Assembly: GCF_009687885.1 (NCBI RefSeq)
Contig: NZ_BLAF01000015.1
Coordinates: 1 to 64,000, forward strand
Direction: 5' to 3'
DNA: 64,000 bases
DNA from: Acrocarpospora pleiomorpha
GTDB lineage: Bacteria > Actinomycetota > Actinomycetes > Streptosporangiales > Streptosporangiaceae
A program made the position numbers and the translations under genes. This document shows, one piece after another, positions 8,390-17,614 of the stretch (positions are counted from its first letter, which is position 1; every line of letters begins with the position of its first letter). A model generated the notes under the pieces. The model did not search any database, was not told where the DNA came from, and worked only from the letters and a program-made list of their open reading frames with translations.

Positions 8390-9439
8390 CTAATCCTCGG
8401 CGTTTCCTTCGCGGCTGAGGAGGAGCCTGCGCAGCGACTCGAGGCGGGCGGGCTCGGCGTGTCCCTCGGCCACGAAGGCGTTGAGCGCGCAGTCGTCGCC
8501 CAGATGGGTGCACCCTTTGGGGCAGTTGACGGTGGCTTCATTGAGGTCAGGGAAGGCCACCAGGACGTTTTCCATCTCCACATGGCCGAGTCCGAAGCTG
8601 CGCACCCCGGGCGTGTCGATGATCCAGCCGCCCTCCGGCAGCTCCAGCGCGACCGCCGAGGTGGAGGTGTGCCGCCCGCGCCCGGTGACCGCGTTGACGT
8701 CGGAGACCGCCCGCGCGGCGGTCGGCACCAGCGCGTTGACCAATGTGGACTTGCCCACGCCCGAATGCCCGACGAGCACGCTGACCCGGTTGACGAGATG
8801 GTCGCGGACCTCGCCCAGCTCGCCGCCCTTCCGGTGCACCAGGTACTGCACACCGAGTGGCTCATACTGCGCCACCAGTGGCCCGGGCGAGGCGAGGTCG
8901 GCCTTGGTGAGGCAGAGCAGCGGTTCGATGTCGGCGTCGAAGGCGGCCACCAGCATGCGGTCGATCATCCGGGGCCGGGGTTCGGGATCGGCCAGCGCGG
9001 TCACGATGACCAGCTGATCGGCGTTGGCGACGATCGGGCGCTCGATCTCGTCGTTGTCATCCGCGCTGCGGCGCAACATCGAGCGGCGCTCCTCGCGGCG
9101 CACGATCCGGGCGAGCGTGTCGGGCCGCCCGGACACGTCCCCGACGAGGGCGACCAGATCGCCGACGACGATGCCCTTGCGGCCGAGCTCGCGCGCCTTC
9201 ATGGCCACCACGACCGCGGAGCGTTTGCCCCGGCGGCGCGGGATGGGCGCCTCGCCGTCCACCAGCGGGGGGAGGGCGGGGATGCTGGGACCGATCAGGC
9301 AGGTGTAGCGCCCGCGGTCGACGGCGATCACGAAGCCTTCGACGGCCTCCTCGTGGGCAGGGCGGAGCCGGGTCCTGGGGCGGGAGCCCTTCCCCGGCCG
9401 GACCCGGACGTCGTCCTCGTCGTATTCCCTCTTTCTCAG
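8390..9439 (-). CDS. rsgA: Ribosome small subunit-dependent GTPase RsgA
   Basis: A late-stage 30S assembly GTPase of about 349 aa. Domain order is an OB-like N-terminal domain, a circularly permuted GTPase domain with TKAD (G4) before GHSGVGKST (G1) and DTPGVRSFG (G3), then a C-terminal zinc-binding knuckle (NCPKGCTH ... DDCAL). About 25 residues appear inserted in the N-terminal domain relative to Streptomyces homologues ([19 protein letters not shown]). The reading frame is open through aroA on the same strand, but homology begins at [11 protein letters not shown]. The best-placed start is a CTG overlapping the aroA stop (CTGA); a GTG nine codons upstream is the alternative. Confidence 0.9.
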   Translation of the reverse strand: MRKREYDEDDVRVRPGKGSRPRTRLRPAHEEAVEGFVIAVDRGRYTCLIGPSIPALPPLVDGEAPIPRRRGKRSAVVVAMKARELGRKGIVVGDLVALVGDVSGRPDTLARIVRREERRSMLRRSADDNDEIERPIVANADQLVIVTALADPEPRPRMIDRMLVAAFDADIEPLLCLTKADLASPGPLVAQYEPLGVQYLVHRKGGELGEVRDHLVNRVSVLVGHSGVGKSTLVNALVPTAARAVSDVNAVTGRGRHTSTSAVALELPEGGWIIDTPGVRSFGLGHVEMENVLVAFPDLNEATVNCPKGCTHLGDDCALNAFVAEGHAEPARLESLRRLLLSREGNAED

Positions 9440-10713
9440 GACATGTCCCCCAGCATGTGCGCCCACATCCGGGTGAAGTCCGGGAGGGTCTTGCGCGTGG
9501 TGGCGATGTCCTCCACCTGGACTCCGGGTACGAGCAGGCCGAGCACCGCGCCGGCGGTGGCCATGCGGTGGTCCTCGTAGGAGTGGAAGACGCCGCCGGT
9601 GAGCGGGCGCGGGCGGATCTCCAGGCCGTCCTCGGTCTCGTTGGCGTCGCCGCCGAGGCGGTTGATCTCGGTGACCAGCGCGGCCAGGCGGTCGGTCTCG
9701 TGGCCGCGGATGTGCCCGATGCCCCGCAGCCGGGTGGGCGAGACGGCCAGCGCCGCCAGGGCCGCCAGCGTGGGCGCCAGCTCGGAGGCCTCGCGCAGGT
9801 CGGCGTCGAGGCCGGTGATCGTGCCGGTGCCGCGCACTTCGAGGCCGCCGGGCACCCGGGTCACCTGGGCGCCCATATCGGCGAGGAGATGGCGCAGGTG
9901 GTCGCCGGGCTGGGTGGTCTGCTCCGGCCAGTCCGGCACGGTGACCGTGCCGCCGGTGGCCATCGCGGCGGCGAAGAAGGGGGCCGCGTTGGACAGGTCG
10001 GGTTCGACGGTGAAGTCGGTGGCCGCGATCGGGCCCGGGGCCACCCGCCAGAGGTCGGGTTCGCTGTCGTCCACCTCGACGCCGCGGGCGCGCAGCATCT
10101 GGACGGTCATCTCGATGTGCGGCATCGAGGGCACCGGCGGGCCGACGTGCCGGACGGTCACGCCCTTCTCGAACCGGGCGGCGGCCAGCAGCAGGCCCGA
10201 GACGAACTGGGAGGAACCGGAGGCGTCCAGGGAGACCTCGCCGCCGGTCAGCGGGCCGCGGATGGTGAACGGCAGGGTGTCGGCGCTGACCTGGGCGCCC
10301 AGGGTGCGCAGCGCGGTCAGGATGGTGCCCATCGGGCGTTTGCGGGCGGCCGGGTCGCCGTCGAAGGAGACCTCGCCGTCGGCCAGCGCGGCCACCGGGG
10401 GGACGAAGCGCATCACGGTGCCGGCCAGGCCGACCTCGATGTGGCCGCCGCCGGTGAGCGGGCCGGGGGTGAACGCCCAGTCGGCGCTTTCCGCGGTCTC
10501 GTTGGAGGCGGTCATGCGGGCGCCGAGCGTGCGCAGCGCGGCGGTCATCAGATCGGCGTCCCGGCTGCGCAGCGCGAGCCGCACCGAACCCGGGCCGTCG
10601 GCGAGCGCGGCCAGGAGCAGCGCGCGGTTGGTCACCGACTTCGAGCCGGGCAGGCGGACGGTCGCGGTGACGGGCTCGGAAGCCGTCGGCGCGGGCCACA
10701 GAGGAGCGGACAT
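9436..10713 (-). CDS. aroA: 3-phosphoshikimate 1-carboxyvinyltransferase (EPSP synthase)
   Basis: A 425-aa cytosolic enzyme of the shikimate pathway that joins phosphoenolpyruvate to shikimate 3-phosphate. Substrate-binding motifs are visible: [16 protein letters not shown] near the N terminus, [12 protein letters not shown] (the LGNAGTxxR region), [11 protein letters not shown] and the C-terminal [15 protein letters not shown]. Length is normal. Its stop overlaps the likely rsgA start, the aroA-rsgA order being common in actinomycetes. The upstream region carries copy B of the repeat element. Confidence 0.95.
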   Translation of the reverse strand: MSAPLWPAPTASEPVTATVRLPGSKSVTNRALLLAALADGPGSVRLALRSRDADLMTAALRTLGARMTASNETAESADWAFTPGPLTGGGHIEVGLAGTVMRFVPPVAALADGEVSFDGDPAARKRPMGTILTALRTLGAQVSADTLPFTIRGPLTGGEVSLDASGSSQFVSGLLLAAARFEKGVTVRHVGPPVPSMPHIEMTVQMLRARGVEVDDSEPDLWRVAPGPIAATDFTVEPDLSNAAPFFAAAMATGGTVTVPDWPEQTTQPGDHLRHLLADMGAQVTRVPGGLEVRGTGTITGLDADLREASELAPTLAALAALAVSPTRLRGIGHIRGHETDRLAALVTEINRLGGDANETEDGLEIRPRPLTGGVFHSYEDHRMATAGAVLGLLVPGVQVEDIATTRKTLPDFTRMWAHMLGDMS

Positions 10714-10746
10714 GCGTCCCAGCCTATCGTTGGGGCAGGCTGGGGG

Positions 10747-10840
10747 TTTAACGAGAAAGGCGTGATCCTGGACAACCGCGGCGGTGAGTAGCCTGGTCGG
10801 TGGCCATGCGGTTGTCTATGGGGACGGGTTTCTCGTTGAA
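10747..10840. repeat. 94-nt inverted-repeat element, copy B
   Basis: Ends are TTTAACGAGAAA (10747-10758) and its near-complement (10829-10840, one mismatch). The inverted similarity continues inward to about 33 bases on each side, including GACAACCGC in both arms. It fills the aroA-SRAP intergenic space and ends directly against the ATG of the SRAP gene, so it would form that gene's whole 5' leader. Confidence 0.75.
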
Positions 10841-11557
10841 ATGTGCGGAAGATATGCGTCGGCGCGCAATCGGCATGATCTGCTGGAGGAGTTCGAGGTC
10901 GAGCTCGACTCGGAGGAGGAGATCGAGCCCGACTACAACGTGGCTCCGACCAAGGACGTGTACGCGGTCATGAGCCGGGTCCCCAAAGTCGAGGGCGCCA
11001 CCCAGCCGGTACGGCAACTGCGCGTGATCCGCTGGGGCCTGGTCCCCAGCTGGGCCAAGGACCCGTCGATCGGCTCCCGCCTGATCAACGCCCGGATGGA
11101 GACGCTGGCCGACAAGCCCGCCTTCCGCAAGGCGTTCGCGTCCCGGCGCTGCCTGCTCCCGGCTGACGGCTATTTCGAGTGGATGCCGACCCCGGACAAG
11201 AAGAAGCAGCCGTACTTCATCCATCCGGCGGACGGCGGCGTGCTGGCCATGGCCGGCCTGTACGAATTCTGGAAGGACCCCGACGGCGAGTGGCTCTGCA
11301 CCTGCACGGTGATCACCACAGCCGCCGAGGACCACCTGGGCGAGATTCACGACCGCACCCCCATGTGCATTGAAAAAGACCACTGGACAGATTGGCTCGA
11401 CCCGCGCATTACGGACGCCTCTGAACTCCTGGTTCCGGCCAGTGCCGCGGGGCTGGTCGCGGAGCCCGTGTCAATGGCGGTCAATAACGTCCGGAACAAC
11501 GGCCCGGAACTTATCCACCCACTTCAGGACACTGGGGACCCCAGCCCGCTCTTCTAA
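10841..11557 (+). CDS. SRAP-domain protein (YedK/HMCES family)
   Basis: A 238-aa SOS-response-associated peptidase family protein. Family members crosslink to abasic sites in single-stranded DNA through Cys2 and protect replication forks. The start is fixed by the invariant MCGRY N terminus, because Cys2 must become the N-terminal residue. Other conserved elements are YNVAPT, RWGLVPSWAKD, NARMET, the Glu in GYFEW and the His in IHDRTPM. Longer in-frame starts would bury the catalytic Cys and are rejected. No normal ribosome site is evident because repeat copy B abuts the ATG; how translation starts is unclear. Confidence 0.93.
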   Translation: MCGRYASARNRHDLLEEFEVELDSEEEIEPDYNVAPTKDVYAVMSRVPKVEGATQPVRQLRVIRWGLVPSWAKDPSIGSRLINARMETLADKPAFRKAFASRRCLLPADGYFEWMPTPDKKKQPYFIHPADGGVLAMAGLYEFWKDPDGEWLCTCTVITTAAEDHLGEIHDRTPMCIEKDHWTDWLDPRITDASELLVPASAAGLVAEPVSMAVNNVRNNGPELIHPLQDTGDPSPLF

Positions 11558-11675
11558 CCGCCCACTGGTGTAAGAACAGCCCGGTGAGGAAAGCATGTAA
11601 CAAATGGCCCTTGCCGGGAGACCGGGGGATATCTCCGGCGGGGGTTTCCCCCCATTTTCCCGGAGGTGCGGATTC

Positions 11676-12008
11676 GTGGACGACGCGACCGCGCGTATGC
11701 GCCTGGAGAGCATGCTCGAAGAACTGGACCGCTCGATCGGGGTGCTCACCGGCGATCCGGTCGCGGTGCGGGAGCGGTCGGCCGCCGACGCGGGCTCCGA
11801 TCTGACCGACGCGGATCGCACCCGGGCGATGATCGACGTCGCCACCCGGCAGCGCACGGCCGTGCTGGCCGCGTTGAAGCGCCTGGACGAGGGCGGTTAC
11901 GGCCGCTGCGTGGACTGCGGCAAGATCGTCCCGGAGGGCCGCCTGGAGGCACGCCCCGAAGCCGCCAGGTGTGTGCTGTGCCAGGCCCGGGTGGAGCGCC
12001 GCCGCTAG
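11676..12008 (+). CDS. DksA/TraR-type C4 zinc finger protein
   Basis: A 110-aa acidic protein: helical N-terminal hairpin followed by a C-terminal zinc finger RCVDCGK-x-RCVLCQ (C-x2-C ... C-x2-C). Members bind RNA polymerase through the secondary channel in proteobacteria; the function of small actinobacterial members is not settled. The GTG at 11676 follows GGAGG with nine bases spacing, which decides the start over an upstream in-frame TTG. It overlaps the convergent methyltransferase gene by four bases. Confidence 0.85.
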   Translation: MDDATARMRLESMLEELDRSIGVLTGDPVAVRERSAADAGSDLTDADRTRAMIDVATRQRTAVLAALKRLDEGGYGRCVDCGKIVPEGRLEARPEAARCVLCQARVERRR

Positions 12009-12757
12009 GCGGGTTTGCGCGCGCTCGCCACCAGATGGATGCCGACCGTGTCGTCGTCGTCGGGGTGGGCGTCCAGCTCGGTGCGTACCAGCCAGGACAG
12101 GGAGCGGCCGTCGGCGCCGAGGACGTGGTCGACCGTGGACGGCGACAGCACCGTGCGCGGGCGGATCCACTCCACCTCCAGGCCCGCGTCGTTGAGCACC
12201 TCGCGCAGCTGCAGGCTGGTGAAGCACCGGGTGATGCTGCCGTCGGGCCACGGCACCAGCATGACCTCGCCGGTCTGGCACAGATGCGCCCAGTAGTTCT
12301 GCTCGGCCAGGATCGCCATGCCCAGCACCAGCGAGTCCACGCAGACCAGCGCCCGGCCGCCGGGCTTGAGCACCCGGGCCACGTCGGCCAGCGCCGACTC
12401 GGCCATGATGTCCATCGACAGGGCGCGCTCCTCGGCGACCACGGCGTCTACCGAGGCGTCCGGCAGGAACCCCAGATCGTCGGCGCGCACCTTGTGGATG
12501 GGGCTGTGGATCACGTCGAAGGCCTCGCGCAGCCAGGGCTCCCCGTTCCTGCGGAAGTCCACCAGCTCCACCACCCGATGCCCGGCCCGCGCCGCCTGGG
12601 CCGGCCAGCGGCCGCGGCCCCCGGACAGGTCGAGCAGGAGCGAAGGCCGGGTCGGCAGCCAGCGCCGCAGTTGCTCGGCGACGACCGCGTGGTAAAAGGT
12701 CCAGTACGGCCCGAGGGTTCCCGTGCCGTTCAGTTCGGTGGCCGGAATGGGCAGCAC
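12005..12757 (-). CDS. Class I SAM-dependent methyltransferase
   Basis: A 250-aa protein with the Rossmann-like SAM-binding motif I (LLLDLSGGRGRWPAQA, about residues 41-56) followed by motif II ending VVELVDF. The central part (LADVARVLKPGGRALVCVDSLVLG) is the usual class I core. The substrate is not recognisable. It is transcribed away from sigR with a 119-base shared control region. Confidence 0.8.
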   Translation of the reverse strand: MLPIPATELNGTGTLGPYWTFYHAVVAEQLRRWLPTRPSLLLDLSGGRGRWPAQAARAGHRVVELVDFRRNGEPWLREAFDVIHSPIHKVRADDLGFLPDASVDAVVAEERALSMDIMAESALADVARVLKPGGRALVCVDSLVLGMAILAEQNYWAHLCQTGEVMLVPWPDGSITRCFTSLQLREVLNDAGLEVEWIRPRTVLSPSTVDHVLGADGRSLSWLVRTELDAHPDDDDTVGIHLVASARKPA

Positions 12758-12839
12758 GCTAGGCTCCTGGACGTTGGGTTCCGGGCTACCAGCCGGTACG
12801 TAGCTTTTTCCCCGAAGTTGGCCACCCGTACCTTTCCAC

Positions 12840-12866
12840 GGGAACAGACTCTACGCGTGCCCTGTT
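12840..12866 (+). promoter_or_regulatory. SigR-type promoter of sigR (autoregulation)
   Basis: GGGAAC at 12840-12845 and GTT at 12864-12866 with exactly 18 bases between match the SigR/SigH -35/-10 consensus. Transcription would start about seven bases further on, near 12873, a few bases before the upstream ATG of sigR at 12877. Confidence 0.75.
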
Positions 12867-12876
12867 GCAAAGGGGC

Positions 12877-13563
12877 ATGAACGCGTTGCTGGAGAGGCCT
12901 TTCCAGGCTGCCGATGTCGTGCCGGTATTCTCGGGTGCGAACGGTGTCCTTGAGGGGGTGGGTCCGGTCTCCAAGACAGTCGAGGAGACTCTGGAGCAGC
13001 GCAGTGAGCGGTTCGAGCGGGATGTCATGCCGTATCTGGACCAGCTCTATTCCGCCGCGCTCCGGATGACCCGTAACCCCGCAGACGCGGAGGACCTCCT
13101 GCAGGAGACCTTCGCGAAGGCCTTCGGCTCGTTCCACCAGTTCCAGGTGGGCACGAACCTCAAGGCCTGGCTTTATCGAATCCTGACGAACACCTTCATC
13201 AACAGTTACCGCAAGAAGCAGCGGGAGCCCAAGCAGGCCGGGACCGAGGAGATCGAGGACTGGCAGCTCGCGCGGGCCGAGTCGCACACCTCCAGCGGGC
13301 TCAAGTCGGCCGAGATCGAGGCGCTCGAACACCTGCCCGACAGTGACGTCAAGGACGCCCTGGCGGCGCTGCCGGAAGAGTTCCGCATCGCGGTATATCT
13401 GGCTGATGTAGAAGGCTTTCCCTACAAGGAGATCGCCGACATCATGGGGACCCCCATCGGGACCGTGATGTCGCGTCTGCACCGCGGCCGCAGGCAACTG
13501 CGGGCGCAACTGGAGGATTACGCGCGCGAGCGCGGGCTTGTGCGATCGGAGGACGAGGCATGA
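12877..13563 (+). CDS. sigR: RNA polymerase ECF sigma factor SigR (thiol-oxidative stress), with two possible starts
   Basis: An ECF sigma factor with region 2 ([20 protein letters not shown], then [20 protein letters not shown]) and region 4 ([39 protein letters not shown]), near identical in these blocks to Streptomyces SigR. Two in-frame starts are credible. GTG at 12958 (GPVSKTVEE) gives the standard ~201-aa form. ATG at 12877 gives 228 aa and would be almost leaderless on the transcript from the SigR promoter at 12840. In Streptomyces a longer unstable SigR isoform is made from the inducible promoter; this arrangement looks equivalent. The downstream rsrA start overlaps the stop (ATGA). 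Confidence 0.93.
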   Translation: MNALLERPFQAADVVPVFSGANGVLEGVGPVSKTVEETLEQRSERFERDVMPYLDQLYSAALRMTRNPADAEDLLQETFAKAFGSFHQFQVGTNLKAWLYRILTNTFINSYRKKQREPKQAGTEEIEDWQLARAESHTSSGLKSAEIEALEHLPDSDVKDALAALPEEFRIAVYLADVEGFPYKEIADIMGTPIGTVMSRLHRGRRQLRAQLEDYARERGLVRSEDEA

Positions 13564-13826
13564 GCTGTGGTGACCACCACGACACGGACTGCGGTGACGT
13601 GCTGGACCGGGTGTACAGCTACCTCGACGGCGAGCTGGACGAGGCCGGGTGCGCCGACATCCGGCAACATCTCGACGAGTGCAGCCCGTGCCTGCGGGAA
13701 TACGGCCTGGACAAGGCCGTGAAGCAGCTGGTCGCCAAACACTGCGGCTGCGATCCGGTCCCGGACGATCTCCGGGCCAAGATCCGCTCCAAGATCGACG
13801 AGGTCCGCGCCGAACTGGTCGAGTGA
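13560..13826 (+). CDS. rsrA: Zinc-binding redox-sensitive anti-sigma factor RsrA
   Basis: An 88-aa ZAS-family anti-sigma factor. Cys11, His37, Cys41 and Cys44 fall at the same positions as the zinc and redox residues of Streptomyces RsrA (H-x3-C-x2-C motif HLDECSPC). In the reduced, zinc-bound state it should hold SigR; disulfide formation releases it. It is coupled to sigR by a 4-base overlap. Confidence 0.93.
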   Translation: MSCGDHHDTDCGDVLDRVYSYLDGELDEAGCADIRQHLDECSPCLREYGLDKAVKQLVAKHCGCDPVPDDLRAKIRSKIDEVRAELVE

Positions 13827-13854
13827 CCAGTCGAAAGTGACCTAGGATCGTTCC

Positions 13855-14766
13855 ATGCGGATTCTGGTCACCGGGGGCGCGGGGTTCATCGGTTCAACGC
13901 TGGTCGACCGGCTGCTCTCCGACGGCCATGACGTCGTGGTCGTGGACGATCTGTCCACGGGTTCCCACCGCAATCCGGACGCGCCGCTGCACGTGCTGGA
14001 CGTGCGCGATCCCGCGCTGGCCGACGCCGCGAAAGGCGCCGAGGTGGTCTGCCACCTGGCCGCCCAGATCTCCGTACGGCGAAGCGTGGCCGACCCCGTC
14101 CTCGACGCCCAGGTCAACGTCCAGGGCACGGTCAACGTCCTGGAAGCCGCCCGCAGGGCAGGCGCCCGCAAAGTCGTCTTCGCCTCTTCTGTCGCCGTGT
14201 ACGGCAAGCCCCCGACGATCCCCGTCCCCGGCGATGCCGTCCCCGACCCTCGTTCCCCCTACGCGGCCGGCAAGCTGAGCGCGGAGACGTACCTGTCGTC
14301 CTATCGCGCCCTCCACGGGCTCGAATACACCACGCTCGTGCTCTCCAACGTCTACGGCCCACGCCAGTCCCCCGACGGGGAGGCCGGCGTCGTCGCCATC
14401 TTCACCGACGCGCTCCTGGTCGGGCGCCCCACCGTGCTGTTCGGCGCGGGCACCCAGACCCGCGACTACGTCTTCGTCGAGGACGTGGTGGACGGCTTCG
14501 CCCGCGCCTGCGGCCCGCCCGGCGACGGGCGGCGCTTCAACCTGGGCACCGGCCTGCAGACCACCGACCGCGACCTGCACACCCTGATCGCCGCCGCCGC
14601 CGGAGCGCCCGACCTGCCGGGCCTGGCCCCGGCCCGCCTCGGCGACCTCCCGGCCATGGCCGTGGATCCGGGTCCGGCCCGGGACGGCCTCGGCTGGCAG
14701 CCCAGAACCGACCTGGCCACCGGCCTGAAGATCACTGTGGAATGGGTGCGCGGCCACGCACCGTGA
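13855..14766 (+). CDS. NAD-dependent epimerase/dehydratase (extended SDR)
   Basis: A 303-aa protein of the UDP-glucose 4-epimerase type. N-terminal NAD-binding motif TGGAGFIG, Asp-rich second strand (VVVVDDLSTGS) and the catalytic YxxxK (SPYAAGKLSAE). Conserved VYGPRQSP supports a nucleotide-sugar epimerase. The exact sugar cannot be read. The ATG follows rsrA by 28 bases and may share its transcript. Confidence 0.87.
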   Translation: MRILVTGGAGFIGSTLVDRLLSDGHDVVVVDDLSTGSHRNPDAPLHVLDVRDPALADAAKGAEVVCHLAAQISVRRSVADPVLDAQVNVQGTVNVLEAARRAGARKVVFASSVAVYGKPPTIPVPGDAVPDPRSPYAAGKLSAETYLSSYRALHGLEYTTLVLSNVYGPRQSPDGEAGVVAIFTDALLVGRPTVLFGAGTQTRDYVFVEDVVDGFARACGPPGDGRRFNLGTGLQTTDRDLHTLIAAAAGAPDLPGLAPARLGDLPAMAVDPGPARDGLGWQPRTDLATGLKITVEWVRGHAP

Positions 14767-14915
14767 TTGCTTGGTTACGTTTTGGCGGCGGTTCGCCGAC
14801 ATCCCTGACCAGGCACGTTGATTTCTGTAGCCTGAGTGGCGAATCGAGTGGAGGCAGCGCATGTCAACAGCGCACCCGGGAATCTCCTGGACCTGAGCAC
14901 GCGCCTTCGTGAGGG

Positions 14916-16265
14916 ATGGCCGCATTGCGGGAACTACCGTGGCCTGCCAAGGTCTACTTCGTCGTTCTCATCGGGGCCGCCGGAGTGCTGCTGGCTCGCA
15001 GCGGGCTGGCTTACGACCGCCTGGAGTGGTCGACGCTGCTCGTGCTCGCGCTGCTGTTCCTGGTGTGCGAGTCCGTCCCCACCCTGTTGAGCGTGCGGCA
15101 GGCGGCGGTGTCGGTCAGCTACTCGGCCGCGCTGGCCGCGGTCGTGCTGGTCGGGCCGCAGGGCGCGGCGCTGGTCGCGGCCACCGCGGTGCTCAGCGTG
15201 CGGCCGGGCCTGCCGATGGTGAAACGCCTGTTCAACGGTGCCCAGTTCGCGGTCTGCGGGTATGCGGCGGGGCTGGCCTACAACTGGGCGGGCGGCACGG
15301 TCGGGCTGCCGCAGAAGACCGACTTCCCGGAGATCATCCTGCCGTACGGGGCGGCCACCGGCGCCTTCGTGGCGATCAACTTCGTGCTGACGGCGTTGAT
15401 CCTGGCGCTGGCCGAAGGGGTGGGCAAGCGGCAGGTCCCGGTCCGGAACATGGTGCAGTTCCTCGTCTCGTACTGCGGGTATGCGACGTTCGGGCTGCTG
15501 ATCGCCGGGCTGTGGGCCACCGTGCAGTCGATCTCGGCGGTGCTGGTGCTGCTGCCGCTGTTCGTGGCCCGCTGGGCGTTCGGGCAGTATCACGCCCAGC
15601 AGCGCTCGTACGAGGCGACGATCGCCGCCCTCTGCCAGGCTGTGGAGACCAAGGACTACTACACGCGGGGCCACTGCACCCGGGTGTCGCTGGCCTCCTC
15701 GATGATCGCTGAGGAGATCCGGATGGGCACCGAGCGCCTCAACGCCATCCGGTATGCGGGCATGCTGCACGATGTCGGCAAGCTCGGCGTGCCCACCAAG
15801 GTGTTGCAGAAGGACGGCGTGCTCACCGAGGAGGAGTTCGCCGCCATCCAGCTGCACCCGATGCGCGGCCTGGAGATCGTGCGCGGCATCGACTTCCTGG
15901 ACGAGGCGTTCGCCGGGATCATGCACCACCACGAGAAGTACGACGGGCGTGGTTACCCGATGGGCCTGGCCGGGGCCGAGATCCCGGAGTTCGCCCGGAT
16001 CATCGCGGTGGCCGACGCGTTCGACTCGATGACCTCCGACCGCTCCTACCGCAAGGCCAAGCCGATCACGGACGCGATCGGCGAGCTGCGCAAGAACGCG
16101 GGCACGCAGTTCGACCCGGTCATGGTCAGCGCGTTCATCCGGGCGCTCGACCGGGTCGGCTGGCAGCCGCGTACCATGCCGGAACCCGCCGAGCCGGTGC
16201 GGGAGATGGCCGCGAAGGATCACGACGACCCGACCACGCCGATCCAGGTGGTGTCGGAGCGGTGA
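14916..16265 (+). CDS. Membrane-anchored HD-GYP domain protein
   Basis: A 449-aa protein with a hydrophobic N-terminal half (about 6-8 membrane segments, residues 10-220) and a cytoplasmic HD-GYP phosphodiesterase domain. HD is at residues 285-286 (MLHDVGKLG), HHH near 337-339 and GRGYP at 345-348. HD-GYP domains hydrolyse cyclic di-GMP or related dinucleotides. A TGA immediately upstream in frame limits the start; the GAGGG at 14911-14915 is too close to the ATG at 14916 and fits a TTG at 14925 better. It is followed by a second HD-domain protein with GTGA overlap. Confidence 0.85.
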   Translation: MAALRELPWPAKVYFVVLIGAAGVLLARSGLAYDRLEWSTLLVLALLFLVCESVPTLLSVRQAAVSVSYSAALAAVVLVGPQGAALVAATAVLSVRPGLPMVKRLFNGAQFAVCGYAAGLAYNWAGGTVGLPQKTDFPEIILPYGAATGAFVAINFVLTALILALAEGVGKRQVPVRNMVQFLVSYCGYATFGLLIAGLWATVQSISAVLVLLPLFVARWAFGQYHAQQRSYEATIAALCQAVETKDYYTRGHCTRVSLASSMIAEEIRMGTERLNAIRYAGMLHDVGKLGVPTKVLQKDGVLTEEEFAAIQLHPMRGLEIVRGIDFLDEAFAGIMHHHEKYDGRGYPMGLAGAEIPEFARIIAVADAFDSMTSDRSYRKAKPITDAIGELRKNAGTQFDPVMVSAFIRALDRVGWQPRTMPEPAEPVREMAAKDHDDPTTPIQVVSER

Positions 16266-17527
16266 CGATGACCAGCCGGAACATGGAAGGGCTCGACTCG
16301 GGGCAGTTACTGCTGATCTGCGCGGCCGGGCTGCTCACCATCGCCGGGATCGCGCACACGGCCGCCGTCGGCCTGGTCGGCTCGCAGGTGGCCATCGGCT
16401 TCGGCGCGCTGATCGCGGGCGGGGAGCTGGCCCGGCTGACCATGCCGGGCAACCGCGAGGTGGCCCCGATCAGCACCGCCGCCGCGCTCGGCTACGCGCT
16501 GCTCCTGGACGTGGGCGGCGAGCCCGCCACCCATTCGGCGCTGCAGGTGGTCGCGGTGATGGCGGTCGGCATGATCGCGGGCGGGCTGCCGCACCTGGCG
16601 GTCGGCCGCGCGCCCCGGCTGGACGCGATCGCCCGGCGGCTGTTCTCCGGCTCGCTGCTGGCCTTCGCGTTCCGCCCGCTGGCCGACGTGCTGCGGCCGG
16701 AGCCGGGGCAGGGCTGGTGGGCGCCGCTCGGCGTGATGACCGTGCTGATCGGGCTGATGCTGGCCGCCGACGTGGTCATCGCCTCGATGCTCAGGGCCGA
16801 GCAGGTGCGCACCGCGTTCGGCGTGGCCGTACGGGACGAGACCAGGATGGCCGCGCCGCTGGGCGCGGCCGTGGCCGCCTCCGGCATCCTGCTGGCGCTG
16901 GCCTCGCACAGCATGGACATGACCGCCCTGCTGGCCTTCGCCGCGCCGCTGCTGGTCACCCAGGTCGCCTTCCGCAAGTACGCCGGGATCAGGGCCACCT
17001 ACCTGCAGACCATCCGGGCGCTGGCCCGGGTGACCGAGGTCGGCGGCTACGTCGAGCCGGGGCATTCGCGGCGGGTCAGCCGCCTGGCCGTGGCGGTCGG
17101 CCGCGAGCTCGGCATGGCCGAGCCGGAACTGCTGGAACTGGAGTATGCGGCGCTCATGCACGACATCGGCCAGCTCTCGCTGAGCGACCCGATTCCGGGC
17201 GGCGCGACGGTGCTCACCGACGCCGACCAGGCCCGCCGGATCGCCGCCCTGGGCGCCGAGGTGATCAGGGAGACCGGCGTGCTCGGCCGGGTGGCGGAGA
17301 TCGTCCGCCGGCAGTGCGACGGGCTGGAGAAGAACCCGCCGGCGGCCAGTAGGATCATCAAAGCCGCCAACGCCTACGACGATCTTGTCAGCGGTTCCAC
17401 CGACCGGGATCGGGCCGCCGCCGCGCTGGAACGGCTGCGCTTCGACGGCGGCGCCGAGTATGACCAGGACGTGGTCGCCGCGATGGCCCGGGTGATCGAC
17501 CGCCTCGCCCCGGTGAACCGGCTCTGA
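16262..17527 (+). CDS. Membrane protein with degenerate HD-GYP-like domain
   Basis: A 421-aa protein with the same plan as its upstream neighbour: 6-8 hydrophobic segments, then an HD domain (YAALMHDIGQLSLSD) and an upstream HSRRVS helix. The GYP loop is absent: the corresponding place reads RRQCDGLEKNPPAASR. It is probably a duplicate that has lost or changed the phosphodiesterase activity and may act as a sensor or partner. The GTG start overlaps the previous stop (GTGA); an ATG two codons later is possible. Confidence 0.78.
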   Translation: MTMTSRNMEGLDSGQLLLICAAGLLTIAGIAHTAAVGLVGSQVAIGFGALIAGGELARLTMPGNREVAPISTAAALGYALLLDVGGEPATHSALQVVAVMAVGMIAGGLPHLAVGRAPRLDAIARRLFSGSLLAFAFRPLADVLRPEPGQGWWAPLGVMTVLIGLMLAADVVIASMLRAEQVRTAFGVAVRDETRMAAPLGAAVAASGILLALASHSMDMTALLAFAAPLLVTQVAFRKYAGIRATYLQTIRALARVTEVGGYVEPGHSRRVSRLAVAVGRELGMAEPELLELEYAALMHDIGQLSLSDPIPGGATVLTDADQARRIAALGAEVIRETGVLGRVAEIVRRQCDGLEKNPPAASRIIKAANAYDDLVSGSTDRDRAAAALERLRFDGGAEYDQDVVAAMARVIDRLAPVNRL

Positions 17528-17614
17528 GTTGTGGGCTTTCTACAGATTGTGGCCGAGTGATCGGTGGTTTGCGATGTACGGCTGACAACAGGCACTGCCC
17601 GTAGGGTTGGCTGC

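Noticed and set aside
8390..10699. Single 769-codon minus-strand reading frame covering rsgA and most of aroA
   Set aside because: The N-terminal two thirds is a low-complexity Arg/Gly/Pro shadow of aroA in another frame; only the last ~350 codons are RsgA.
11666..12880. 404-codon plus-strand frame across the methyltransferase gene
   Set aside because: Composition is that of an antisense shadow; the real genes are the DksA-like and methyltransferase genes.
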